Numbered from the stretch's first letter, positions 21,116 to 32,457 are shown. The stretch: DNA of 64,000 bases from Loripinus fragilis (GCA_964019695.1 OZ026530.1:30610690-30674689); one strand, 5' to 3'. Made by a program: numbers and translations. Notes: generated by a model from the sequence alone, not told the origin.

Positions 21116-21962
21116 TCACGCGCTAAAAGACAGCCTATATTCCTCTAAATCCCATTTTAATCCTTCAGTATCTAGCACAAATCCTCTTTTACTAGGGACC
21201 TTAATAACACCTTTTTCCCATAACCTGCCAATCAAAACTGACCTTATACAATAAGACTGTAAAATGGGCCACCAGATGGGAAACAATTGCAAAAAAGGTG
21301 CTACCAAGGTACACCCCCGAACATGCTGCTCCTTCAAAAAGGAAACAAGCGGAAAAATCATCGATATTGGAGGGAACACATAAGGATTTGTTTTACAACT
21401 AATATTTTGTGAAAATATATTTACACCAGACGAGAGTGGACTAGGACCTGGGGTAAAATGCCTCAAGCTCATTCCATCACTTGACTTCATAGCATTAGAG
21501 TCTAGTGCCATGCGATCAACTGTATGGGGTCCAAAATGCCTTTCAACCAACATCCAAGATGGTCCAGCCAAGGTAGAGTCAGCCAAAGACAACTGCCTGG
21601 AAGGAAAATCAGCCTCATTAAGATTTGTTGGGACATAACGAAGATGCAAGTCAACGTTATACGAACAGAGAAATGCAAATATCTGCTTCATTATATTGTT
21701 TAAAGATCGACATTTCCCACCTTGGTTTTCAAACGATTGAATGACAGCCATGTTATCAGTTAAAATGTCAACCCTAGAGTCGGCAACTCGCGAAACCATG
21801 GAAGATAATGCTTTAAATATAGCGTCCACCTCTTTCAAATGAATGGGTCGGTTATCACCTGATGCCCAAAAATCGCTAAAGGTAGTGCCAATGTCATGAC
21901 CTGTTAGTATTGCCACACCATACTTAAATAAAGACGCATCCGTTGCCATTAAAAATAGTAAG
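21116..21962 (-). pseudogene. DIRS-type RNase H and linker region
   Basis: The minus-strand frame from the CTTACT duplication at 21962 reads FLMATDASLFKYGVAIL (catalytic Asp). It continues with VDILTDNMAVIQSF (second Asp) and LHLRYVPTNLNEADFPSR, the ending typical of YR-retroelement RNase H. The region that follows (NPYVFPPISMI, PIWWPIL) matches the conserved stretch between RNase H and recombinase in DIRS and related elements. RNase H removes the RNA strand during reverse transcription. The frame is open from 21962 to the stop at 21116, but an insertion separates it from the reverse transcriptase. Confidence 0.85.
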
Positions 21963-22438
21963 TGAGTATGATCAGGAAATACCACAATCACAAACTGCAG
22001 ACTACCCGGTGGCACAGCGAGGAAGAGCCGCTCAACCATCACTAGACACCAGGAAGACAAATTAAGCAAAGCAATCAGCTCTCTCTTCCCCATCAAGATG
22101 ATTGCAATACTAGAATGGACATAAAGTAACGTACAACAAAACATAGAACAATTACAGACTCCCACAATGGGAGTAACAATAAACAAAAAGTCAACAACAA
22201 CAGAACCACCGCCTTAGAACGGACAGCAGCCTAAGCCACCGGGGGGCTTAAATGCATTTTACTGGTACCAAATCTTCGCCCTAGATTCTGCTGTTGTTGA
22301 AGAACAGGAAATGTTCAGCTCGCATGGAGGCCATCTAACTAATGCAATGTATCATCATGGAAAACACTCTGATCAAATTAACACTCCATGATGAAACAAA
22401 GAAAAGGGCTCATGACTCACAGATAGTCAGAGCTAAAG
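21963..22438. mobile_element. 476-bp element inserted in the DIRS RNase H
   Basis: Six-base direct repeats AGTAAG flank it (21957-21962 and 22439-22444). Removing the insert and one duplicate restores an in-frame join between EHHEQILL and FLMATDAS. Related sequence occurs at 42024-42500 (same orientation) and 57095-57365 (reverse). There is no coding capacity, and the class is unknown. A minus-strand open frame runs through part of it into RNase H by chance. Confidence 0.78.
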
Positions 22439-23839
22439 AGTAAGATTTGCTCATGATGTTCGCTACGCCATTTTGCTGAGCCAGTCCAAGTGTCAAGAAA
22501 ACGCCAGTACTCTATTTCAAACAGGAGATCACCAGAAACAGGAATGTTTCTGCTGTTTTTTTTTTTTTTGACAAAACGATATAGCTGTATTCATTTCGCG
22601 GCAGTACAGCCGAGCTGCAGGAATGGCTAAACCCATGGAAACGCATTTTCCTGCCAATCTTTGCAGAGTCTTTGAATTGACTTCTTTCTGAGACAAAATT
22701 GATTCCCTTAATGCAATGAATTTTTCCTTTTTATCCAGCGGTAAAATGTATGCCTGCTCTACCGAATCAGTCAGAAAACCTAAAAACCTGATACAAGTCG
22801 AAGGGATTAGATGACATTTTCTTCAAAGAAAGGGTATATCCTTATCTTGTCAATATTTCTACGAGACAATAGGCAACAGCCTCACAAGACAAAATAACAC
22901 CATTCAGACTACTTTCTAAAGGGTCATTATCCGACTTACTCTCTGCTGCCATTCGTATATATACTGCAAATTTCGTATCCCAAGATTGCGCATATATGAG
23001 GTAACGCGCATGCCTATGGTCTGATAAACATACGGAGAGGCTTTCCACCCAAATACTAAGGTTGTGTATGACATAATCCACCCTCCAAACTGTAAACCAA
23101 AATAAGTTTGTGACTCCTCTGTCAGCCTTACATGATCATACCCAGACTTCTCATCACACGTTATCATACATGCATCTTTATCTATCAATCGGTGAGCATC
23201 TTTCAAAGTTTGCAGTTTAAAAGGAACATCTTTAGTCAATAAATTGAAATATCGATCATCATGGCACAAACGCGGTTTACTTGGCTCAACTGTCAAAGGC
23301 ATAATTATTTTTGGCATGTCACATTCTCCAACTTTCCCCCAAACTCTAATAGAACCATTTTTAATGCGGTCTAATAACTCTGCTGCAATAAATGAAGTAA
23401 ATTCTTTGCAACTACTTGAATTTGGAAAATACTGTCTCGGTGGCATGTCAGAATCGTATGATTTGCCTTTGAAATTAACTTTAAATTGCTTAAAAAATGA
23501 TGTAACATCATCTCCTTGTTCAATGTAAGAAAGAACCTCTTGATCTTTGACCCCCGAAGACAGTATCTTCCTCCATTCATCAACATGATTATGTACACCG
23601 CCAGAGACAAAAGCATCTGGGTCTCTAAGGGGAAGTTTGTTTATGTCATAGCTATTATTACCACTTAAAACTTGCTCCGCACGTACATGGTGGGCAGGGA
23701 GTTGGGGAGTGCCCTTTCCTAAAGTCACCCACTCTTCCTGTGATCTCTGATTATCCACCGGTTGATAATTGACTGTTTTTTCCCATTCTGGAATCTGAAT
23801 GAAATCACGGCATGGCGATGTTATAACTGCAGGTTGTAC
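22439..23839 (-). pseudogene. DIRS-type reverse transcriptase, active site deleted
   Basis: The minus strand encodes reverse transcriptase motifs in order: KPRLCHDDRYFNLL (template region), ITCDEKSGYDHVRL (motif A, catalytic Asp) and LVFGWKASPYVYQ (motif B). Where motif C should read YxDD the sequence gives QYIYE, and the frame then changes. The other frame picks up RMAAESKSDNDPLESS and, after another shift, FLGFLTDSVEQAY and KTLQRLAGKCVSMGLAIPAA. These are the connection between reverse transcriptase and RNase H. About four bases covering the two aspartates appear to be lost. Upstream the frame extends to an acceptor-like site near 23839. A 13-T run at 22557-22569 also sits in the connection. 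Inactive. Confidence 0.85.
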
Positions 23840-24073
23840 CTGCCAAAATGCAAAACAGACAGAACTTTAGAAAAGGACAAATTCCCAACACCCAGCCCAC
23901 GTGAATCATGAAGACTCACTAAGGATCTGTGTCCCTGGACTAGATATTGGGAGGCGGCAGTATTACATGTATAAACATTAGCAAACATACTAATATAACA
24001 AAGATAATAATAGTAAATTTTATAGGAATAAGCTAAGACAAAGCAGCTTTGATTGTATCAAATATAAAAATGA

Positions 24074-24754
24074 CTACTTTGATTTTGCCAGTTTCATCTT
24101 TTGACAGTCTTTGACTTGGTGTTCGGTATATTCACAAAACAGACATGCTCCCCTAGCCCTCCACTGCTTCCAAGCTGCCCTTCTGCTCATAGCATATGGC
24201 CGAGACTGATACATAGGCATGCCAGGATATTGACCAGGATACTGAAACCCATAAGATGCTGAGGGAATATGACTGGGGTACTGGTAGCCAGTGAAAGGTA
24301 ATGGAGGATATAGATTAGCAAGATGGGACACTGGAACTCTAGTGTCAGTCTCTGACACTGGATTATTGATTGACTTGTCTGTCTTTTTCTGTTTCTTTAA
24401 TCATTTCGACAATGCTTTAGTTATAACGTCCCCTGCTTTACCACTAAGCGTCGTAAGACAAAAATGCGCCAAGTCCAACTGCCCTTGTTGAACTTTAGCC
24501 TGCCTTGCTAACTCTTCATACAGCTCGGCATCTGCATGACCTTGTCGCCGTGACACTCTGGCTAACTCCTCAAGAGTTAACAAAATCAAAGGTTCACTGG
24601 TGTCATTCTGCAGGCAAAGCGATCTCACCTTGTCCTTCAGCTGGGTGATCGCATCGTCGGATTTCTTTTCTAGCATGGAAATCCTCTGTGCCAGCGAATC
24701 CTCAGCCTTCTGTTGTTTTGCAGCGGGCTGTACAGCTTCTTCCTTGCCCGTCTC
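24074..24754 (-). pseudogene. DIRS-like gag, main exon (copy 2)
   Basis: Same structure as 582-1262: a charged helical part, an in-frame TGA at 24401-24403, then a Pro/Tyr/Gly-rich part and a C-x2-C-x4-H-x4-C zinc knuckle ending at 24074. The pol region follows immediately downstream on the same strand (23839 to 19877), so this is the gag of that element. It differs from copy 1 by a few residues (for example T for P in QNDTSEP, S for P in IPSAS). The acceptor-like TTTTAG upstream joins in phase 0 to the exon at 26054-26218. Confidence 0.7.
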
Positions 24755-25002
24755 CTAAAACGAGAACAGAACACAAAAAATGCAAGACAGCCTCTTTAAA
24801 ATGAACCTGGTGCCCTCAATAAAACAAAAAAAACAGCTGTTGTATATATACTTGGATAATGACAGACACAAGCGACCAACATTCAGCTGGTTGACGTTGT
24901 ACGCTAAAAGAAAACTTTACTTTAAGTAACGCTCTGCCTATTTCACAAAAGTGAAAGTTTGTGCACGAAGCACTGTCAAGCTTGCCCAGGAAAAAGAAAT
25001 GA

Positions 25003-25069
25003 AGTGAACTGACAGTCCCGACATGACCATAGCTGTTGAATGGGACGTTAAGCAACAAAACAAACAAAA
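25003..25069 (+). repeat. SINE-type 3' tail (copy 2)
   Basis: Counterpart of 1511-1577, ending in GACGTTAAGCAACAAAACAA. It lies in the predicted gag intron. Confidence 0.5.
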
Positions 25070-26053
25070 TTCATAACCTGCGAAAAAACGAGCCTTTCAT
25101 AAGTTATAGCAACCTTTTCTGGCGACTATACAGAGCGTACCTACGTGTACGTAAATACGCATGTACGTACAACTCTGTGCTGCAACTGTGCGGGCTTAAG
25201 CTATTTCATTTTATTTTATAAGAAAATGCAACTACAATGTAATAGTGTTTACTGTCATGTCTTTCTCTGTGAAATGTTCAACACCATTTCATAACAGGAC
25301 TTCACCCCTGGTCCTATAAAAGGGTTGTATCCCCAGATTAGATCTTTTTTAAAAATGTCTCAAGTGCCCGCCTGCTATCCCAAGAAATAATATGTACAGT
25401 ATGCAAACGACATACACGTTGACTTTTAAAAGAGTACTCCAAAACCGCATATCACAATACAAGAATCGTGTGTAATTCGTCGTTTTCCCTTGTCTCAGCC
25501 TAGTAATGTCGCAACAGAAATATTTACATGCCCTCGTTAAAATTCCCAGACTTGCTAAATATATGAATCACTTCCAGATGACCCGGATTAAATATGCATG
25601 GCGTATTTCACCAAGCACACGCCTACAAAAGTACCACGTGAGAAATTAAGCACCAAAATGAACGTTATGATTGGAATGCTCACCACTAACGTCATGAATA
25701 TGAAAACAAGTGTACCTCATTTGCATGAAGCTAAATAAAATGTATGCATTTTGATTGGATCCGGCACTGCTATCAAATGACTGAAAAAGGAATATATCCA
25801 GGGAGAAAATGCGTCACATAGCTAATACGTAATATGTCGACACCCTTCCCAAAATATAAATTCAGCGCTTTTGTTTTCCGCAAATCTGCAGATCCAAGCA
25901 TTATTTGCAACAAAAGGGACATGAAGCAGATTAACACCTCATTGTATAGGCCGATGCAAAAATGCAAAACTTCAAAAATAAAGTAATTAACTCGATAAAC
26001 CTTAAAAAATTCAGCATGCAGACTTGCAATGAAAGAAAAAACAAAAAACTTAC

Positions 26054-26218
26054 CAAGCGTAATTCTTGGCCCTTTGGCGGTCCGAATTCATTTGCAAACA
26101 TAATTGAATGATGCACCAAACATCGCATATCCTCTGCCGAGTACTCCAAATCACATAATTTTAGTATCTCTCTTGAATCCTCTCCTGTAAGGCCATCAAA
26201 GTGCCATTGAAATCGCAT
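26054..26218 (-). CDS. Predicted first coding exon of the gag-like gene (copy 2)
   Basis: Same 55-codon exon as 2867-3031, with the same acceptor, ATG and GTAAGT donor. I saw no frame-breaking change. Its persistence in both copies is weak support only, because the duplication is recent. Confidence 0.45.
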
Positions 26219-26304
26219 CTGCCATTGAAATCGCAAGAACTGTATATTGTAAAATATACATAAAAACAAACACTATAATGAACATATTTCATGGTCGCTA
26301 ACGG

Positions 26305-26487
26305 TATATTTGAGAAACCATAGTGTCCCCGACACTAAATGACCACCTAGGTCTAAATGACCACCAAGGTCCAAATGACCACCAAGGTCTAATGACCACC
26401 AAGGTCTAACATGACCCCCAAGGCCGATCAGCTACCAAAGCTGAAAAAATGACCACCTAGGTCAGCAGCCCCCTGGGCTGTATATAA
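26305..26487. repeat. Array of mini-hairpins (copy 2)
   Basis: Counterpart of 3118-3300, apparently unchanged, with the same series of small inverted repeats. Confidence 0.75.
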
Positions 26488-26626
26488 GAAAAAATGTATA
26501 CCTTTCTCAGTTTAGCAAACACGTCCGCCTCTTACAGATGTTCGTATCGAAAAGAGGTAGATGCTTTATTACGCTGCTAGATGTCACTGGGGATATTGAT
26601 GGTCTCCTATGCAATAAAACAAAATT

Positions 26627-26825
26627 CCCCCAAGCGGGATAAAATGTGGTAGAATGCTAAGCTCGAGACCGAAGGGCCGCAGGTTCGAGCCTCACCGGCG
26701 TCACTGCGTTGTGTTAGTCAGCAAGACTCATTTATAGTACTGGTTCAACCCAGGAAGATCCGTCCCTATATAAATGAAAGGTTGTTGATGAGACGTACAG
26801 AATCAAATCAACAACAACAAAAAAC
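26627..26825 (+). mobile_element. tRNA-derived SINE (copy 2)
   Basis: Counterpart of 3440-3640, with B box GGTTCGAGCC and an AACAAC tail. Confidence 0.78.
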
Positions 26826-26890
26826 ACAAAAACAATCATGTCAATGTATATTTATTTTTTTGGGAAAATCCTTATTTTCTCTTATGTATA

Positions 26891-27625
26891 CTCAACTACA
26901 AAAGGAATCCATCAGTCATTTCTCAGGAGAATTATGGAAAATAGAAGTAAGAAATAAAAATATATTTATACCATATTCCTTAACAATCAGTTCTGCATCA
27001 ATTCATTGAATAATGCAACCGTTTTACTTAAATCCGTTCATGTTGCTCGTCAGTGTTTACACATGGGGTCATTTTCAAAAATGACAAGTTTGTCACTGGA
27101 GAATTAATGTCTCGTTCTCGTCTAAATCAGTTCACTTGAGTTAATTTAGTCAGAAATGGGCATGGCCCTCTACTGCAGCAATAACTGCATCATCGGTGTG
27201 CGCGTAGTTCATGTGAACCCGCGCCCATTCTTCATGGAGAGCAATCTGAAACTATCGAAGATTCCTAGGTTGCACTAAACGATCCCGGATGCGTCGCCAG
27301 AGCGCATCCCACAGCTGCTCTATCGGATTGAGATCGGGGCTTACTAAACTTACACGGTTTGTTTGGGCTTCTGCACACACTCGATGGCCTCATCAGAGAG
27401 GGACATATCAGTTTTTGGACGAAGTGAACTGATTTAGACGAGAACTCGAGGGAAACCAATTACTGGCGAACAGCATAAACGGGTTTAAGTAAAACTGTTA
27501 CATTATTTAGTATTGTGATGCATAATTGATTGTTAAGGAATATGGTATAAAACATGTTTTCATTTCTTAATTATTTTTCCATAATTGCCCCAAAAAGTGA
27601 CTGATGGGTTTCTTTTGTAGTTGAG
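26891..27625 (-). mobile_element. Deleted Tc1/mariner-type element (copy 2)
   Basis: TA-flanked 735-bp element with long inverted ends, the counterpart of 3702-4436. It encloses the transposase remnant SPDLNPIEQLWDALW (27150-27341, minus strand) with one internal stop. Confidence 0.82.
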
Positions 27626-27827
27626 TATATATTTGCAATAAGTAAAGTAAATGACTTGTGTGTATCACTTGGAACATTGAAATTATTTGTTTCTAATTTG
27701 TTTTTGCATGTGTCACATTTTTTGATAGCTGTGGTATACACTTTGATAATGGGCTAAACAGGCTCAGGCCTTAAGTTAAGAGTTTGTACAAAAATATTTC
27801 CTTATTTCTCAACCAAAACATATGTTG

Positions 27828-27880
27828 TGGGTACTCAAAAGAACCGTCTCATTGAGACCGTTCTTATATGCACCCAAAAC
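27828..27880. repeat. Family A hairpin (copy 2)
   Basis: Counterpart of 4633-4685. Confidence 0.75.
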
Positions 27881-28518
27881 ACATATAATAAAACTGATGG
27901 GTAAGAAATATTTACAATTTAATGCTGAAAACTTTTGTTTATCTAAACCTATGAGGCTCCCTTTACTTTCAGAAATTCATCGGGCACTGAAGTACCAGTC
28001 TTTACATTTGGTCAGACTGGATCCAGCATAAAAAGAAGGGGCTTGTCTGATCCCTCATTGGCTCAGACTGAAACTATAGAAATACCAATAATTGATGAGC
28101 CATCGGTAGAACCGACAACAGATGCACAGACAAAAGTTCCTAAATTAGAGATATGTTCCCCAGTGCAGTAGCTGTGCCTTACTGTTACTTTACCTAATAT
28201 ATTCAGTGGGATGGAATGAACGAGTCCGCTTACCAAAATTACCTCAGGTAACGTGTCGTATTGCAGATAAGTGGCTGATTGCAGATCCAGGGGCAGCACG
28301 TTCCATCCCGGCATGGTTCCATACTTTCGTGGAGATTTGATCATTTAATAATTTCTACGGCCATTCTTCTCCCTTCCGCGGATTCAAGAAGGGTTGTTGT
28401 CAGTTACAAGCGAAGTACTGGTTAACCACTTAAGCTTGGTGTGGTTAGGTGAACTGACCGTCTCGACATGACCATAGATGTTGGCTGTGACGTTAAGCAT
28501 CTAAACAATTAAGCTTAA

Positions 28519-28815
28519 AGACATATATTTTGTGATATATGGAATCATTAGTGAATTTACTGATAAGGGACAGTTTCAGAACAAACTTAAAGGGGCCTAA
28601 AGAGGGGACTTACCTGTATACAACACAATTCCTTTGACTAAGATAAAGATCAATATTTTATCAGAAAATACCTAATCCCTTCATGGGATCACTTTATTGC
28701 CCCTGTGAAGAAGTCATAACCACCTCATAAAGATTAGCCTTTGATCTGTCCAGTATGACCCCTGGAGAGAATCGTAATGAGTGGTACCAGTATTATTGCT
28801 AAATTTTCTATGTCT
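28519..28815. mobile_element. 297-bp TTAA MITE (copy 2)
   Basis: TTAA at 28515-28518 and 28816-28819 flanks AGACATA and TATGTCT ends. Counterpart of 5335-5631. Confidence 0.83.
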
Positions 28816-28940
28816 TTAAGTATGTTTTAATTCTTTGTGCCCTAGGCAATTTTGCATGAAAATGCAGGTGGGTCTTTGGTAAGCTATTTTTAGAATTAAT
28901 TCTTGGTTCTTCACTATGCTTTGGTTCATAAACAAGAGCA

Positions 28941-29145
28941 GGGAGCGCAGTGGATCAGTGGTAGAGTGCTTGACTCTAGATTGAGGGGCAGTGGGTTCGA
29001 GCCTCACCGGCGTCACTGCGTTGTGGTCCTTGAGCAAGACAAGTTTATCCTAGCTTAGTACTGGTTCAACCAAGGAAGACACGTTCCTGTTTAACTGAAA
29101 GATTGTTGATGGGATGGTAAGAACAAATAAAAAATGAACAAGAAC
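28941..29145 (+). mobile_element. tRNA-derived SINE (copy 2)
   Basis: Counterpart of 5757-5962. Head GGGAGCGCAGTGGATCAGTG, B box GGGTTCGAGCC and A-rich tail. Confidence 0.85.
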
Positions 29146-29154
29146 AAAATTTTA

Positions 29155-29272
29155 TCAGGGGAGGGAAAAACTGACAAGGGGGAGGGGATGTGGGGGCGGA
29201 GGTGGTGAGAAGTGGGGGAGAGGGGGAGTAAAGTGGGGAGAAAGGGGAGGGAAGTGGGGATGGGGTACCCCC
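29155..29272 (+). repeat. G-rich purine tract (copy 2)
   Basis: Counterpart of 5970-6086, with the same repeated G runs, upstream of the copy 2 sulfotransferase gene. Confidence 0.8.
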
Positions 29273-29595
29273 TGTCCACTCCCTAAATTGTTAAAAAAAT
29301 AATAATGGTTGCCATTATATAATGGTTGCCATTTTAAAACATTTATTAGCAGGATAGATAAAACATCTGAGCGTTTTAGAGCAAGACAATTTATTTTTAG
29401 CTGCATTTTCGTTTTACTTTGCTCATATAAGCCGGGCATGTAATAAAACGTTTTATAGCTTCGAGGTTGGTTTTCTCACGACGTGGATCTTTTATATTAT
29501 TATTATTATTATGACGCGAGAATCGATTCAAATATATATCCTTTCAATCTCTCGATAGCGAAAGTTTTAAAGACATTACAGGCATACAACTCCAA

Positions 29596-31534
29596 ATGGG
29601 ACAGCGATTGAATATAACACGGACCACTATCGCAGCGTTTGCTGTTTTGCTGGTTTTCGCTGTGTTTGTGGTGTATCAACTTTATAATTTGACTTTTCAA
29701 CAGGAATGGGCAGTTATCTCTTTGCATACTGGGTAGGTTGTTCATGTTTTGGTCGTCTGCTGTTGTTATTTTCTTAAAAAAAAAAAAACGCTTTTTGGAA
29801 AAGTTTTTTTCAGAAATACCATCAGTGTCAAACAATTTGTATCCAGATCAGGCGCGACGTTTTGTCGCGCCTGATCTGAATCTAAACTGTGTGCACATGT
29901 TAACAGCAGACGATGCAAGTAGGCAAAGAGTTTAATTTCTCGGCTTTTCAAGCAGTTCCGGAGAAGGAGAAAAATCTGCTAGGTTTATGCCCAACCTTTC
30001 TGTTGCACGGAATGTAGCCTATTCCAACAAGGAGGACTATTTCGATATGCCACACAAGGAGGACTTTTTCGATATGCCACACAAGGAGGACTATTTTGAT
30101 ATGCCACACAAGGAGGACTATTTCGATATGCCACACAAGGAGGACTATTTCGATATGCCACACAAGGAGGACTATTTCGATATGCCACACAAGGAGGACT
30201 ATTTTGATATGCCACACAAGGAGGACTATTTTGATATGCCACACAAGGAGGACTATTTTGATATGCCACACAAGGAGGACTATTTCGATATGCCACACAA
30301 GGAGGACTATTTTGATATGCCACACAAGGAGGACTATTTCGATATGCCACACAAGGAGGACTATTTCGATATGCCACACAAGGAGGACTATTTCGATATG
30401 CCACACAAGGAGGACTATTTCGATATGCCACACAAGGAGGACTATTTCGATATGCCACACAAGGAGGACTATTTCGATATGCCACACAAGGAGGACTATT
30501 TCGATATGCCACACAAGGAGGAATATTTCGATATGCCACACAAGGAGGACTATTTCGATATGCCACACAAGGAGGACTATTTCGATATGCCACACAAGGA
30601 GGACTATTTCGATATGCCACGCAATGATACAAAGTCTGCCATTAATGCGCTGTACTCGATAACGGCAATAAACACCATGATCAAGTCAATTAAACAGGAA
30701 GCTGGGAAAATGTTTAAATTTCCACAAGAAAAGTGTAAGCGAAGACTACCACAATGTTTGATCATTGGGAATTATAAGTGCGGCACGCGGGAGCTGATAG
30801 ATTACATGTCAATGCATCCAAGAATTGTAATCAAAAGTAAGCCTTTTTACGAAATATCATTCTTTAGTCGTAAGTATGAACGTGGTTTGGATTGGTATAA
30901 ACATAATATGCCCTGTTCATTCAGCTATCAAATAACTGTTGAAAAATCGCCAAATTACTTTCACAATGTGAATGTTCCAGCAAGGATTCATCAGATGAAC
31001 GCCTCAATTAAGCTTATAGCATTGGTACGCGAACCAGTCGCTAGGGCTATATCTCAATTTACATTTAAAGAAACCCGCTTGGACCGATTTCACTACAATC
31101 TGGATGAGTGTGTCTTAAAACAGCCAAGTGGCAATATCAACAGTAATTGCAAAGTTGTAAGAGAGTCAATTTATGATGAAGGTTTAAAACGATATTTGAG
31201 GTTCTTCAAGAAAAGTCAAATAAAAATAATCGAAGCAGAATATTTTAAAAGAAATCCATACAAAGTTTTGAAAGAAATAGAGGACTATCTAAATATAGAA
31301 CATGTCATTAAACCTGATAACTTTGTTTATGTCGAAGAGAAAGGTGTCTATTGTCTGCGGAAAGCTAAGCAAAGTCAAAACACAAGCTGTTACGGGGCTG
31401 AAAGAGGCAGAAACACTACGCAAGTGAAAAACAGTATAAAATATTCCAACATGACACTGCACAAGTTAAAATCCTTCTTTAGACCACACAATGATGAATT
31501 TTTCAAACTGATAAATAAAACCTTTGATTGGTGA
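29596..31534 (+). CDS. Heparan-sulfate 3-O-sulfotransferase-like protein with expanded stem repeat, two exons (copy 2)
   Basis: Exon 1 (29596-29732) encodes the type II anchor (MGQRLNITRTT, then a hydrophobic stretch containing AVLLVFAVFVV). Exon 2 (29956-31534) follows the acceptor TTTTCAAGCAG and joins in frame, giving 571 residues. The stem has 22 nine-residue KEDYFDMPH units (30029-30622), against 5 in copy 1. The catalytic domain keeps the PAPS loop NYKCGTREL, the YEISFF Glu, LVREPVARAIS, the CLR/SCYG cysteines and the final NKTFDW. About 21 residues differ from copy 1 over roughly 300, mostly on conservative or surface-like positions, and no frame damage is seen. Predicted role: Golgi sulfotransferase acting on a heparan-sulfate-like glycan, inferred from family. 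The enlarged lumenal stem would project the catalytic domain further from the membrane. Confidence 0.85.
29845..29877. repeat. Perfect intronic hairpin (copy 2)
   Basis: Same 14-bp stem and GTTTT loop as 6626-6658. Confidence 0.88.
30029..30622 (+). repeat. 27-bp coding minisatellite, 22 units
   Basis: The tract has 22 in-frame 27-bp units. They are nearly identical, varying mainly at one silent C/T position (TTC/TTT) with rare residue changes (DFF, EEY). Its near-homogeneity suggests recent expansion or gene conversion. Confidence 0.96.
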
Positions 31535-31577
31535 CTGTTTACTGACGGAAATGTCCATTTGATTTGACGAGACAATG

Positions 31578-31909
31578 TTACATAGAGGATCTTACATGAG
31601 TGCTCATGTTTTATTGAATTTATTAAACGAGTTGAGAAAAAGAGATAAAATGCGAGGCTTGCCGAGCATTTTATCTCTTTTTCGCAACGAGTTTAATAAA
31701 TTCAATAATACAAGAGCACGAATGTTAGATTCTATTTATCATATGACAAATACTTTGAAATCTCATTTCTGGCGTAAAAACGTTATAATTTTGTCATTCT
31801 ATACGCAACGTTGTTATGGACGTCATAACGTTTCCCGTAAAGTGATAAACCACTAGTGGTTTACAGATTTTATTGCATGGCGTTATTTCACTCCCAGACG
31901 CGACGTCAT
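31578..31909. mobile_element. Insertion with long hairpin, only in copy 2
   Basis: About 330 bp are present here and absent after the copy 1 gene (near 7896). The insert contains arms of 42 bp (31612-31653 and 31666-31707) that are inverse to each other with about three mismatches, around a 12-base loop. It looks like a hairpin-type non-autonomous element. The insertion limits are approximate and no target duplication is certain. Confidence 0.7.
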
Positions 31910-32400
31910 ATGATAAATGGTTGTTCATATGGTATGAGGGCTCTTACGATGACTTTTCTATTATAGTAAACTGTACATGTATGCATCCAGTAAGCACATA
32001 AAAGCAGGCCACCCAACCGGCCTACCTACGAAACTCCATTCATATGGCGTTCCATATCAATGTCATGCTCGTACAGTAAAACCTATGTAAAACGGCCGTT
32101 CAAAATAGACAATACAAAGATCTTTATGACAAATTGTAGCTCAACGAAAGTCGAAAGTATTGCGGAAAGCTCCACTTAGAGCATTCTGCAATACTTTTTG
32201 ACCTGCATTAAACGGTAATTAGTCTTGAAACCCATTTTTTGTCTTTTTGATAGTGGCCGTTTTACACATGTTTTACTGTACATTTGAATTTTCAAATTAA
32301 GAATCTAAACACGTATTTCAGTGTTTTTGATTAATTTCAGCACTAAAAACAAATTAACCCATATCGGCATTGTGTCCTTTTTATAGGACATAGGCCCAAG

Positions 32401-32457
32401 GCAAACATTACAGAAACAGCCGAACGCGGCGTCTGATATGGGTCTTCACTGTTTGCT
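32401..32457. repeat. Family B hairpin (copy 2)
   Basis: Counterpart of 8703-8759. Confidence 0.7.

Noticed and set aside
21990..22186. N-terminal extension of the RNase H frame
   Set aside because: It lies in the 476-bp insertion flanked by AGTAAG; the frame is open by chance.
29948..30662. Three long reading frames across the copy 2 minisatellite (two minus strand at 29948-30632, one plus strand at 30096-30662)
   Set aside because: A 27-bp repeat without stops in one frame tends to stay open in others. Only the plus frame that continues into the sulfotransferase domain has a recognisable product.
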